Program-made: the position numbers and the translations under genes
Origin: Chamaea fasciata
Lineage: Eukaryota; Chordata; Aves; Passeriformes; Sylviidae
Reading direction: 5' to 3'
NCBI GenBank assembly: GCA_029207755.1
Contig: JARCOQ010000006.1
Location: 69,104,093-69,168,092 of the forward strand
DNA length: 64,000 bases
Notes under the pieces: model-generated
Database searches by the model: none
What the model saw: only the letters and a program-made list of their open reading frames with translations
Told to the model about the DNA's origin: nothing
In this document: positions 23,143 to 34,600 of the stretch, in pieces
Layout of the letters: each line of letters opens with the position of its first letter
Position numbering within the stretch: position 1 is the stretch's first letter

Positions 23143-23205
23143 TTCTGAAACAGCCCTGCCATTCCCTCCATCTGCCCCAGACCGCTCACCATTCATTTGC
23201 AGGCT
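23143..23205 (+). pseudogene. COMMD4: COMMD4 relic, last exon (degenerate)
   Basis: After ctctctgcag the reading VLKQ joins LLA as in COMMD4 (ELKQ), but the expected ending is not present. An unrelated repeat begins at 23208. Confidence 0.55.
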
Positions 23206-23207
23206 TG

Positions 23208-23285
23208 GTTTGATAACCAGGATGCCATGGCAGGAACAAACAGAACTTTGAGATTACAGAAGATGGGATTAAACCTGTTTATGGG
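23208..23285 (+). repeat. Dispersed repeat fragment, inverted partner at 16.6 kb
   Basis: It matches the reverse complement of 16617-16697 over about 75 bp. It separates the COMMD4 relic from the NEIL1-like exons and may mark the end of an insertion or rearrangement. Confidence 0.75.
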
Positions 23286-23480
23286 AAGAGGAGAGATTCA
23301 ATCAACCCCCTACGAAAAAGATGCTGTAAAATGCATGAGCTGTTTGTATGATCTTTTAACCTAATTATTGTAGTAGAAACTATTAACCTTCCTGAAATGG
23401 TATACAAGCTTTTGGAAAACCTCAGTGAAATCAAATTCTGATCACTGAATCAGTCTTCCTGTGTCTCCTTCAATCGCCAG

Positions 23481-23727
23481 TAGCTGAAGGGCCAAGGAAG
23501 GGACGTGCTCGTGGGAGGAGGAAAGTGACTGCTGCTCCAGCCTTGCCTGAGGTGCCTCCAAGTGTCAGAAGAAGCTGCTGGACATCTGCTCGCAGGGCCA
23601 AAGGTGAGACTGGCAGTCCCTGTGGGGGCTGTGGGGAGCTCTCCCACAGCCCATGGGGCAGAGCCAGATATGCCCTCTGACTCCTCATTTCCCTCTTCCT
23701 TCTCCAGGTGCAGCCCCTGCCATGTGA
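23481..23727 (+). pseudogene. Two-exon remnant, possibly NEIL1 C-terminal tail
   Basis: After acceptor caatcgccag an open stretch of about 41 codons is very basic (EGPRKGRARGRRKV, then SARRAK) and ends at AAAG|gtgaga (23605). A second acceptor (tctccag, 23708) leads to GAAPAM and a stop. NEIL1, a base-excision-repair glycosylase, ends in a Lys/Arg-rich tail and lies directly downstream of COMMD4 in other vertebrates, in the same orientation. No catalytic-domain exon is present. The assignment is inference from position and composition only. Confidence 0.35.
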
Positions 23728-24010
23728 GTGTCACCTGCTGCCACCTCCTGAGGGACATTTAAGGGGCCAAGAGGAGCTCAGGCAGGGCCTGGCCACAGAC
23801 GGAGCTGCCCTGTACCTGTCCTCACGCTTCTTTGCTGCTGTTGCACCCTGCCAGTGTGGGAGGGAGAAGCTGAGCCTGGTGGTGGGGCTTTTTATGGCCG
23901 GCCACAGGCATTTCAGGGGAAAAGGGTGAAAACCACATGCTGTGCTGGACTCTGACTCTTTCCTCTCCCTCTTCCCTTTCCGGCTGCGGATCCACTGCTT
24001 TTAGTTGACT

Positions 24011-24016
24011 AATAAA
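24011..24016 (+). terminator. Polyadenylation signal downstream of the NEIL1-like remnant
   Basis: AATAAA within gactaataaagtattttgcg, about 290 bp after the stop of the two-exon remnant, plausible as its original 3' end. Confidence 0.4.
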
Positions 24017-24029
24017 GTATTTTGCGTAG

Positions 24030-26400
24030 AAATCACCGTGCGTGCCTTTTCATGGGAAGGATAAATCCCTGTGCCCAGTCTCTTCCCCACAGGGGCTGAA
24101 GCAGACTTCCCCTCCACCTCATCCCCAAAAAATAAAGGTAAGCTCAGCCTCCCCAGTCCCAGGAGTGAGATACTGCTCAGAGGCAGACACTAAAAGAGCA
24201 ACTACAACAAAGCCCCTGGGAGGAGGAAGGTCAGTGCAGTTACCTGGAAACAAGTTAAAAAAACAGGCTCCAGCTTGTTTTTACATAATCCTCTTGATTT
24301 TTTTGTGTTTCCTCTTCTGCAAGGGTGGTGCAAGGGACAGGCAGAGGGAGAAGGAAGGGAGTAGAGTGTGTTTCTACACTCACTGCTAGGCAAGATGAAG
24401 GCTGCAACACAGGAGTCACTGTGGAAGCTGCTGCTCCCCACACCTCTATGGCTGGAGCAGAACTTGTGCACACCAGCCTTTCTGCACCTTTGTCCACACT
24501 TAAAGAACTCAGAACTCGCTCAAGACCACCTACCCTGGCTGGGCAGTGGGCAGCTGTCCTCCTTCCCTGAGGAGCAGGGCTGTTCAAGCGCGTCTCTGCA
24601 ACACTTGGGTGCAGGACATGGGGACACTGCTGTTCCCTGGAACTGCTGCCTTGCACAACGCTCGGGATGGGGAACAGCTCAGTCTGTGATTTGAGCTCAC
24701 AGTGTTGGCCTGGGTGGCTGCAGGAGGACCAGGAGGTCAGAGAGCACACGAAGGCTGCAAAGGAAAGCCTCAGGCCCTGTGGCTCCAGCAGCAGGTGGCC
24801 CCACACAGCCAGATGCTACAGGAGGTCACAGCTGGGGGACAAAGCACAGGGCTGAAGGGACTGATCTCCATCGCCACATGCCCCAGCCCTTCTGCAGGGA
24901 CTCACAGCATCGCCTCCGTAACGGGGAGGGAGGCCTGGAGCCGGGCGGTGACTGTGCTGCCATGGGCCTCGTACAGCCAAACCACCAGAGCCTCAGCCCT
25001 GTCCTCGGCCTTTGGGGCAGCTCAGACAGACGAGACAGGCATCATCTCTCCAACACCAGTTGCTGTGCTCAGCTGAGCCTGGCCACCACTCGGTGTGGCT
25101 GAAAGAGCAAGCCCTGCCCAACAACAGCACCTCAGCCCCCTGCCCTCCCCTCGTCCACCCCAGCACCTGCCTGACAGTCTCCAGCACGATGGCGCGTGAG
25201 CTGACAGAAAAGGCACTCCAGGATGGGCACTGGGCACAGCTGGCTGGACCACATGGAGGGGGCAATTCAAACTGTGGGCTTGCTGAATCACACCAGCCTC
25301 CTGAACGGAACCTGCAGCACAAGAACCTCCCTCCAGTCAGCCTCTGTACACTGATGGGCAGCACGACGGAGAGGGATTAAAAAAGAACAGGGACAGCAAA
25401 CAGGACACAAGGATCCCATGGGAAACAGTGGCACGGGGAGCACCACAAAGCCACAGAGAATAAGCATGAACACGAGGCGTGGAGAAAGATGGAGAAAAAG
25501 AGAGAGTGCCAAACACATGGCAAGGACAGAGGGATACAGAGACAAAGAGGGAAACAAGGACCCAGAGAGGAAATGACCACAGCACACCAGTGGGGAAAGA
25601 CAGGCAAGATGCTTCTCACTCCAGCCACTACACAAGTGCAGCTTCCCTGGAATTTCATGCTCCGCATCTCTTCCAAGCTCAACAGGTGAACAAACAGGTA
25701 CCGCAAACACCTCCTTTCTTTGGACAAACCCATTGGGAGAACCTGGAATCCAAGGATGGATCTTAACATGGCAGTCCCACTTGCTACTCTCCACCTTTTC
25801 TCCAGCTTAGTCCTGGGCTGGAAAACAAAAAACAACAAACACTTAAAAACCAATCTAGAGGTGTCTTGAGGATGCCCAGGCCTGGGAGAAAGAGAGGTCC
25901 CACTACGACCCTCTTGGCCTTTTCCCACTCTGAGGACCTGTGGAAATGCCCATACAGTTCCTAGGTGGACAGCCTGGGATGTTTTCTGCACACCAAATGC
26001 CACAGCCCTAAGCACCAGAAACCGGAAGATGGTCGGGATTGCAATTCACAGCCTCAGTGAAACCTGTGTGGGACAGCCAAATCATCAGTGTGCAGAGGAA
26101 TTAAAAGTCACCATTTTTAAAAGTTAAAATATCCATGGAAGTTACTGGCTACTTAAAACAGTGTGCTTCATACAGCCTCCCATGCTTATGGATTTATCAA
26201 AAGAAGCAGCTTCAGGTTCCTTCCTTTTGGAGCCCAATTCCAAACAGGAAACTTCTCACATCTGCTCCTGAGAGAGACAAATGGAACTTCAGGAGCTCAG
26301 GAAAGCGACTCCCTCCCCTGAGTCACGTCTCACCTGTCCGAGCACCCACAGAGCTTTTATACTACCTCTCTCTCAGCTTTCCACGTTCATTTAAATGTAA
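24030..26400. other. Spacer, nothing firmly recognised
   Basis: Purine-rich and mixed sequence. An exon-like piece at 24094-24136 (cccacag ... gtaagc) could not be placed in a gene. ORFs of 80-210 codons on both strands lack domain signatures. Confidence 0.5.
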
Positions 26401-26419
26401 GAAGCCTGCAAGCTCTGCC

Positions 26420-26870
26420 CCAGCCGCATCTTCCCTGCGCCCCAGCACTGCCCCACCCGCTCAGGTGCTGCTCCCTTCTGCTGCGCTGCCCCTCGCCACG
26501 GGGCCGAGGTGGGAGAAACCGCAGGTTTTGCTTCCCAGGAAAGGCTCCGCCGGGCGGCCCCAGCCGGCCCCGCTGCTCCTCCCCGGCTCCGTGCCCGCGT
26601 CGGGACCGCCTTCGCCCCACGCAGCCCCGGCCGCCCGCTCCCGGCCCGGCTCCGCTCGGGGCCGCCCCCCGCGGCTGCCACCGCCGTCCTCGGGGCTTCT
26701 CCCGGGACCGGCCGTTCTCCGCTCCGCTTCAACCGCGCTGCGGCAGCTCCCGCCCTCCTCCATTGTCAGCACAGCCCTCACGGCCGCCACTGCCGCAGCC
26801 GGGGCCCGCGCCCGGCGCTCCCGAGCCGCTGCCGGCGGCCCCGCGGGGTGTTACCGGTCAGTCTCCCTTT
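26420..26870. promoter_or_regulatory. Orphan CpG island
   Basis: A CpG-dense stretch open in several frames on both strands. No gene assigned. Confidence 0.45.
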
Positions 26871-26989
26871 CTTTACCTGAGTCCCAGCCAGGTTTTCCGG
26901 GCAGCTTTCAAGAAATGTGGCTGTAACTGCAGATCAAAAATGAAGTAATTGTGATAGCATAACTGGGGTGAGGAATGACTTTCTGGGTG

Positions 26990-27620
26990 TGAACAGAAAG
27001 CAGCCGCTGCTGCTGGTCGGGCCGGCCGCCGCCCGGCTCCAGCAGCGACAGCGAGTGCTCCCGCTCCGGGCACAGCGGCCCCCGACATCGCCTTCGAACC
27101 GCCGGCCGAGGAAGCGACAGGGAGGGCGGGCACCGGTCCGGGATCACCCCGAACTGCCCTCGGCTGAGTCCGGCTGCTGGCCGAAAGTCGGCGATTTTCG
27201 TCAAGCCTCGGCTATTTTCGGCTGCACTCGGTTACAATAGGTTGCGAGCAGCGTGCCAGGACTTCCGCCCTTCATCGCCGCCATACTGGTTGAGGCTGAA
27301 GCCACTTCCGGTCGAACCGTCATCTTCAGTGCGGGCACTCGCTGGGGTGCCCCCCCGCTGCTGGCACAGGCGCCTGGCTCAATGGACCGCCGGCAGCGGC
27401 GCGGTTGAGCCCCCATCCCGTGTCCGCACACCCGCAAACGCCGCGGAAAATCGCGCCCGGACGGCTCCGGGGTCCGGGTGGCGCGCGCAGGCAGCCGGCT
27501 GCCACGCGCCCGGGCTCCTTGCCTTTTTCCCTCCCTTTCGGCCCCGAGCTGCGGGCGGGCGGGCGGCAGCGCCGCCCCCGAGCTCACAATGCGGGGCTGC
27601 CACGCGCCTCGGGGACGGGC
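26990..27620. promoter_or_regulatory. CpG island with ETS-type sites
   Basis: It contains cacttccggtcg (27303) and acttccgccc (27260) around a minus-strand ATG in good context (gccgccat on plus at 27281) that opens MAAMKGGSPGTLLATYC. This resembles the first exon of a housekeeping gene on the minus strand, but the protein was not recognised and no second exon was found. Confidence 0.45.
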
Positions 27621-27985
27621 GGGGGGGACAGCTGCACTACCGCTGTTTGCCCACAGGGTGGCAGCATTGCCGCACGGCTCCGGCGGGACGGGCACGGGGG
27701 ACAGCTGCACTGCCGCTCTTTGCCCACAGGGTGGCAGCATTGCCGCACGGCTCCGGCGGGACGGGCACGGGGGACAGCTGCACTACCGCTGTTTGCCCAC
27801 AGGGTGGCAGCATTGCCGCACGGCTCCGGCGGGACGGGCACGGGGGACAGCTGCACTACCGCTCTTTGCCCACAGGGTGGCAGCATTGCCGCACAGATCA
27901 GGCGGGACGGGCACGGGGGACAGCTGCACTACCGCTCTCTGCCCACAGGGTGGCAGCACTGCCGCGCGGCGGCGCGGAGCGGAGG
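27610..27985 (+). repeat. Five-copy 73-bp tandem repeat
   Basis: The word gctgcac recurs at 27631, 27704, 27777, 27850 and 27923, exactly 73 bp apart. Each unit contains tgcccacagggtggcagcat, which looks like a splice acceptor, and cggcgggacgggcacggggg. Because 73 is not a multiple of three the repeat is open in several frames and yields spurious ORFs. Confidence 0.95.
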
Positions 27986-28099
27986 CATAAACGAACGTGC
28001 CCAGGAATGCCCTGGCGAACAGCCTCCGGAATAAACGGCCCAAAAGACCCCCGAGCACACCTGCGAGAGCCCTGCCAGCAACCAGACCGAAACAAAAAA

Positions 28100-28620
28100 G
28101 CCTTTCGTTCAGGCTCTATTTCAATATTTTTTATCTTTGTGATTCTGATATTTACATTCATCATTACAATTCATCTTTTATATTATGTACATTATACATC
28201 ATGTATAATGTTTATTTTACTATTATATTTATTAAAGATATTAAATATAGAAAGTTATATATAAAATAATTTATTATTTATTATGTAATGTTATAAATAA
28301 TAATACATTTCATTTAAATATGACTATGTACATTATAGATGTTTATATTATGTATATTAAATATATTTATAAAACGTGTAGTATGTAATAATATATTGTG
28401 TATTTTTTATTGATATTATTTTTCATATCCTATACTTTTTGTTATTTTTCTTTTTCATTATTTTTTAAATTCGTTTGTTTATATTTTAAACGATATTTTA
28501 CACTAGATGAATTCATTAACCTAACACATCAGAAACACAATTTATTTGAATTAAATGAGCCTGGTTTTCTAAGGGGTAAAGTTTTAATCTTTATTTAGAT
28601 AATATGGGCATATTTTCTCT
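28100..28620. repeat. AT-rich low-complexity region
   Basis: Mostly A and T with short palindromes such as tacattatacatcatgtata. It follows the GC-rich 73-bp repeat abruptly. Confidence 0.85.
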
Positions 28621-28689
28621 ATCTGTATGGGGTTTTTTTGGTGGGTTGCGGGGGAGTTTATTTTGGGGGTTTTCTTTTTTTGTTCGCTT

Positions 28690-29020
28690 TGTTTTGGATT
28701 TCTTTGCTAATAAACAAGCAGGGTCGGAGAGTTCAAAATAAAACGTCTACTTTGTTTTTATTGCTCCCTCTGAAATACGCCTCGACAGCCTGGACAGCAG
28801 GCTGCTGCTGGTAACACTGTGCACGGGTAGGAGGAGACCTGGTCGGGGCTGGGAAGGAAAAAACGGCACCACGGTGGTCACAGCTTTCTCCCTTCAGGAG
28901 TTTTATGGAGCAGAAAATACAGAGCTTTTGCCAACTGCGCTCTCTATGACATCCCGACGTCCAGCGGGCACCGAGGTCATTTCTCATCTTTCTTGCCAAC
29001 AGCCAAACCCCCAGGCGCCC
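28690..29020 (-). mobile_element. Possible LTR fragment
   Basis: On the minus strand: a mixed U3-like part, then gagcaataaaaacaaagtag (polyadenylation signal) followed by about 55 bp ending tttattagca. This order fits U3-R-U5 of an endogenous retroviral LTR. No internal genes and no target duplication were identified. Confidence 0.3.
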
Positions 29021-29034
29021 GGGGGAAGAAAGAG

Positions 29035-29350
29035 TATGGGGGAAAAAAAAAAAAGGAACAAAGAAAACATGAAAAAATAAACCAAAACTATAGAAAATAA
29101 TAAATAAAATTAAAATACCAAAAGAAAAAAATTTCAAAGTAACAAAAAAGTGGAAAAAAAATTTAAACAAAAAATTAAAATAAAAAATGAAAAGTAGTTT
29201 TAACAGGTAAATAAATAGCTAAAGAAAAAAAATAAAAATTAAAAAACTGAAGAAAAAGTCTTTGAAAAACCACAAAAAGCAACATGAAAAACCACAACAA
29301 AAGAGCACAAAAATACAAAAATAACAAAAAATAAAATACAAAATTAAATA
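29035..29350. repeat. A-rich low-complexity region
   Basis: About 300 bp dominated by aaaa/aata words. Confidence 0.85.
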
Positions 29351-31682
29351 AACGCAGCTCTCACCTCCTGCCACTGCCTAAAAAAGCGCCATGGCTTTCC
29401 TCAATTATGCAGCAATAAGGGAAACAAACCCAGTGCCCCCCAGAACAGAAGGTTTTCTAGACAATTCCCACTTCTGCTTGGAAACAAATTCTATTGTAGT
29501 GGGAAGCTCATTTTGGACAAACATCCAAATGTGCCAAGGTAGGAAAGAACCAGCCCCTTGTGTCCAAGGAACAGCAGCTAGGCCTGGATTCAGGTTTTAA
29601 TGGCATTTATGTAAGTAAAAATGCAGTAAATTGAACTTTACAAAGAGACGAATCGTGGCAAATAAATACTTCAAAGTTTTCTTGGGAAATCACAGAATTT
29701 TGTGGAGATGGTGCTGGACAATTGCTGATTTACCAACATTAATTGGGTAAATTTCCTTGGAAATGTGCTCTACAAGGTACAAAAATTCCAATTAGGATGG
29801 AAAATTGGAATAAATAAATATTCCCTTACTAAAATCAGAGAGAAAATCAGAGTTATTCCTTCAATTAAAAGGAAGGAATAACATCCAAATCCAAGCCTGC
29901 CTGGAAAACAAGCTCAGGAATTTCTAACATTGAAAACTTTTGCAAGAGTCATGAAGTTGGTGAAAGTTCATGGAATGATGGTTTAAAATCTGCTTCCTCT
30001 GCACTGATTTAAAGGGAAGTGGGAATTCAACAGGTCCAGTTACTCCCATCCAACCTTGGACTGGGATAAGGCCTTCCAGTGGCTTCACTTCCTACTGGCT
30101 CTCTCCTTTTCGCCAACTACCTGCAAGAGGAAAAGCAACAGGAATAAAGTCTCAAACAGGATGGCCTTGGTCCAGGCAGACTGAGGTGCAGCTCCCAGGG
30201 AGGGAGGCCAGGCTGTGCCTCGGGGAGCTCCGGGAATCTGGGATTGCCCGTGGGATTCAAGGGCTGGAAAAGCACACCCACCTGCCAGGTTCAGTGCTGG
30301 GACAGAGCAAGGCCGGGGCTCGGGGGCAGCAGTTAGAGCTGGGACTGCAGGAGAACACCCCAAACCCGGGTTAAACATCCGGCACGACACGCAGCACGCT
30401 CCGGGAGAAACTCGGGCGGGAGAAGCCCCGGGATGCTCCACGTTCCTTGCCCTTGGCAGCTGTGCCAGGGCCTTCCTCAGAATGCTGACCTCACCGTGCA
30501 GCTCCTACAAAACAGGAGAACTTATGGGAATCGCCCAGAATCCCTGGACTTCCAGTTATTAAGAACCACAGCTGCAGCGAAAGGTGTACAAACGCTACTG
30601 CAAACCAGCAGGGCTGAGGAGACGCAGGGATTTATTCCCGAGGGGACACAAGGATTCCTCAGCCAGCCAGGATTTCTCCCAGGCTCTTCCCACTGCTCTC
30701 TAAGGACACAAACAGCAGTTTTTCCCTCGAGTTCCCCTTTCCATCAATGCCAAGACCCGTGTTCTCCTCCAACCCCAGGTTCAGGAAGGAAAGTAGGAAT
30801 ATTAGCACTGCACAGACTGTCCAGGAGGGTGTGACTGAGGCAGCAGCACCAGCTCCCACTCCACTGCTGCTCTGGATTCCTGAGCAGCTCCTTTCCATCC
30901 TGCCCTTCCCAGCACCATTCCCTGGGTGCCATGTCCACAGACACCTTCTCCATGCCGCTTAAAACCCACAGACACCAACAGAAAGGAGATCAAAAATCAA
31001 TTCACATGTTGCTAGTCAGAGAGAATGGGAGAGGCCTAAAAATCTGCATTTATTTTAGAACACTAGAGCAATTTCTTCATGACCCTGACTATCAGTGATG
31101 GGCAGATAAACACCTTCTTTAACTTACTACCTGCAAAAACATCAAGTTTCAAGTTTAGTAAAGATAAAATTTTGCTGCAAAAATAAAAGAGGTGGGATGT
31201 TGGTGTTAGTGCTTTAACCTTCGGACATTAGCGGGTATTTGTAAAACAAATTCATTATTGTAGCAGCTAACTTGAAAATAAGGGGGTTTTACAATAAAGT
31301 TGACCAAAAAAGAGTCTCAAAATTAAGATATAGGCTGCACAAATATTTAAGAAAAAAAAAGTTGTCTTTCGTGCGTATAACCTGCCAGCCTCTCATGTTT
31401 TCAGTCCTTACCATTTATTTTTACCAAGGTGATGATTAAAACCTTGTCAAAAGCTCAAAAAAAAAAATTCCAGGACAAGGCAGGTGTTTTCCCAAGTACC
31501 CTCAGTGTGGAGCTGTGTCAGCCACAAGTGTTTGCTCCCGCAGCCCAGCCCGGAGCAGGCTCCAGCTGCTGCCCAGGGGGGTTACCAAGGGACTCACCTG
31601 TTTGAAGCTGTAAACGCAGGTGGCCTGCACTGGAGTGCCAATAAATGTGAAATGTGTGACTCTCACCTTGAATAGCGATGGA
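29350..31682. other. Spacer left of the 3.2-kb array
   Basis: Mixed-composition sequence without recognisable exons or repeats of known class. The array starts abruptly at its right edge. Confidence 0.5.
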
Positions 31683-34600
31683 TCTTCTCAGGGGAGCCCC
31701 TCACCCAGGATGGGGGGCTCTGCCACGGATTTCATCTCTCTGCATCTGAAACAAAGTCAGGACAACAGTCAGAGTGCTGCAGGATACCTTGACAGCTCCA
31801 CACATCTTGTGGCAATCTAGGAATACCCTCTACAGTCTAACCACACCCCACATCACAAATTTCAAGCCCCCAGGACTATTACCCTCGTACCCCTACACCC
31901 AGACTGAGCAGCAAGGCAGAGCAGCTCCGGGCCAAACACACACCAACACCCGTGACACAGCACAGGACAAACGAGGGGACGCAACAGGGACAGAAAACGC
32001 TGGGCAAGAAGAATGACCCTGAGGGTCCAGAGAACTCGGAATGAGATGACCGAGGTAAGATGGAAGGTGAGCTGGCCAGGCTCAGAGAACCCTGCAGGAA
32101 CAAGATGCCATCGGGATGACTTATCCCAAGAGACGCAGAGATGGATGCCCGAGAATCCTACGGTCAGAATCCTCCACCTGTCTTTGCATTCTCACAAGAC
32201 CTAACCCGCCGGAATGGATCAGGGCGGTGCACGGCTGTCAGTACAGCTCAGAACAAGACCTGAAAAGGCATCGGACTGGATGCTTGTGAAGAGAGATGGA
32301 TTCTGATGAGTGTCCGAGCAGCTGAGACAAAGGCACCTGGCTGAGGAGCACAGAGATCAGAAATGCTAAGACTGATGCCAGGGGTTTGGACAGGCCCCTG
32401 AAAGGACTAAAGGAAAAGACAAGACACCAAACAGACAGAGTGCACAACAGACAAGTGACACAACACACACCAGGACTGCTCTGCCCTGCACACCTCAGCA
32501 CTGACATGAAAAATGAGACTTTTCCTTCACGTAGCCTAAGGGGTCACATCTGGGACATCCCCATCTCCAAACCCGACTCAAAAAAATCCCTCCCGCTGAC
32601 CCTTGCCCTGGTACCCCGCTTTCATCCCCTCTGTGGCTCCAAGCCCTCCACTTATCTCTCAAATGTCTGGGGAGGTGAATCCACGCCGGGTGCCAAAGAA
32701 GGCCGCCTATGCCTCTGGGAAATTCCTCCCGTCACTGGGCTGCTGTCTCCTAGTCAGCTACAATAAAGAAAACCAAATACCAAAGCATAATCTTAGCTGC
32801 ACATCAGCCAAAACCCAGCAGCTCTGCTACTCACCGTCTCTTAAGCAGGACCGGGTCCTCGGGCCCCGTGCGTGCTTCAGCTGAGCTCGGAGGCCGACGC
32901 TCGCAGCGCCAAAGCCTTAGAGGCATTACTGGCACCGAGCCCACCCACCGTGGCCTCCATTAGGGCTGTGAGCATCCCCGGTTAGAGCAGGACAGGAACG
33001 CAGGGTGGACATCCCCGGTGAACCTCAACCCTGTGGACTCTGCCCCACCACTGTCACTTCCTGCCTGGCCCTAGCTTAGGGCTACTGCCTGCACCTCTCA
33101 GGACTTCTGGCCTTGTCTTGCGTTAGGATTGCTGCCGGCACCTGCTCTCAGGGAAACGGTGTTGGCAGCAGCGCTGTGAGGGCCGGGATGCCTGTACTCT
33201 GACTTGTATCCTAGGCTGTACCCCTGATTTTCACTGTGTGTTCTCTAGTCCTTGAGTCCTTTACCTCAGCCTCTGTGTGTATCACTGTAACCTCCCCCCT
33301 TCTGAACCCTGCTTCTTCAGAGCCCTAGACCTTGCAGCCGGGGACGCTCTGCACCGTTAGGGTCCCAAGAGCTGTCCCGCACGCAGGACAGGTACATCCA
33401 CAGTTGTTCCCTGCCTACCCTAAGAAACGTGGCCCTGAGACAGGGCAGAGGCTGACAGAGCCGAACTCTTTGCGGTGGCAAAAGGCACGAAGCCTTACCA
33501 ACCGCCGCCTCGAGAGGGAATCAGGAGCACTTCCACCGGCTGCGGAGAGACAGGGAATCCCAGGGTGGGTGGGGCGGGAAACCCCCGTTATCCCCAGCCC
33601 TGTTGGATCCTGCTCCCCACTATCGCTTCCTGCCTGGCCCTAGCCTGACTGTGTCTGCACAGGTCAGAGCTTCTGGTGTGTTCCTGCACTAGGGCTGCTG
33701 CCTGCACCTGCTCTCAGGGGAAGTGTGCTGGTAGCAGTGCTGTGAGGGCCGCTACACCTGTACTCTGACTTGTATCCTAGCCCGCTCCCCTGAGTTTCAC
33801 CGTGTGTCCTCTAGTCCTTGAGTCCTTTACCTCAGCCTCTGTGTGTGTGGCTACACCTCCCCCCTTCTAAACCCAACTTCTTTAGAGCCCTGCACCTCGC
33901 AGCCAGGCCTTCTGGCATTGTCCTGCATAAGGGCTCCTGCCTGTACCTGCACTCAGGGAAACGGGCATGTCTTTAGGGCTACTCCTTCGGGTCTGGGGTA
34001 GGGGTGGGGTCGGGCTGGTACACCTGTACTCTCAATTGGCACATCTTGGACATCCCTATCTCCACACCTGACTCAAAAACCCCTCCTGACAAGTCCTGAC
34101 CCAGCACTCCACTTTCATCCCCTCTGTGGCTCTGAACCCTCCACTTATCTCTTGGACGTCTGGGGATGAGAATCCACGCCGGGTGCCAAAGAAGGCCGCC
34201 TCTCCCTCAGGGAAACTCCTGCTGTCGCCGGGCTGTTGTCTCTTAGTCAGCTACAACAAAGAAAACCAAACATGAATGCGTGATCTTAGCAGCCCATCAC
34301 CCAAAACCCGACAATTCTGCTACTCACCGTCTCCTAAGCTTGCCTGTGTCCTCGGCCCCGCGCTTCAGCTGCGCTCAGAGGCCAACGCCGGCGTCGCAGG
34401 GTCTGCCTGGGTAAAGAGCAGACAAGGTGACGTGGCAGCGCTGGAACTTGAGGGGACCCTCCCTCCTTCTCCTCCCTGACTCACCTCAACTCCTCGGCCG
34501 TTATCCAAGCCTACCTGGATGGGGCCTTCACAAGGAGAAGATCAAGGCTCCATCACAGACTCCTGGAATGCTCCCGGAGGGCTCACGGGTGAGGTGACGC

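Larger units (their letters stand above)
21803..23205 (+). pseudogene. COMMD4: COMMD4 pseudogene, intron-containing
   Basis: COMMD4 is a COMM-domain protein of the Commander/CCC membrane-recycling complex. Six exon remnants lie in the correct order with introns: RFRFCGDLGRPDWVLAEIS (21803), YDKIPKLPLDAKL (22167), [20 protein letters not shown] (22325), [16 protein letters not shown] (22651), HVDYTLSSSDLQEVNEPVVH (about 22860), LSANKFQVLLA (about 22973) and a degenerate last exon (23143). Lesions: no ATG just upstream (GTG or ACG where exon 1 should end, about 21719), a 15-bp insertion adding AGRIS, the exon for SSVKLRLLC absent, TGA at 22946 with a frame change before the LSANKF segment, and no matching C-terminus. 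Kept introns mean it arose by DNA duplication, not retrotransposition. Confidence 0.85.

Noticed and set aside
24094..24136. Exon-like segment between cccacag and gtaagc downstream of the NEIL1-like remnant
   Set aside because: It is too short, its peptide was not recognised, and it lies beyond a polyadenylation signal.
27242..28264. Plus-strand ORF of 340 codons
   Set aside because: It is generated by the GC-rich island and the 73-bp repeat. The repeat phase gives the same peptides in other frames.
32640..32700. A stretch whose complement (ggcacccggcgtgg) resembles a retroviral primer-binding site
   Set aside because: No LTR pair, polypurine tract or retroviral coding sequence was found in the unit, so it was not called a retrovirus.
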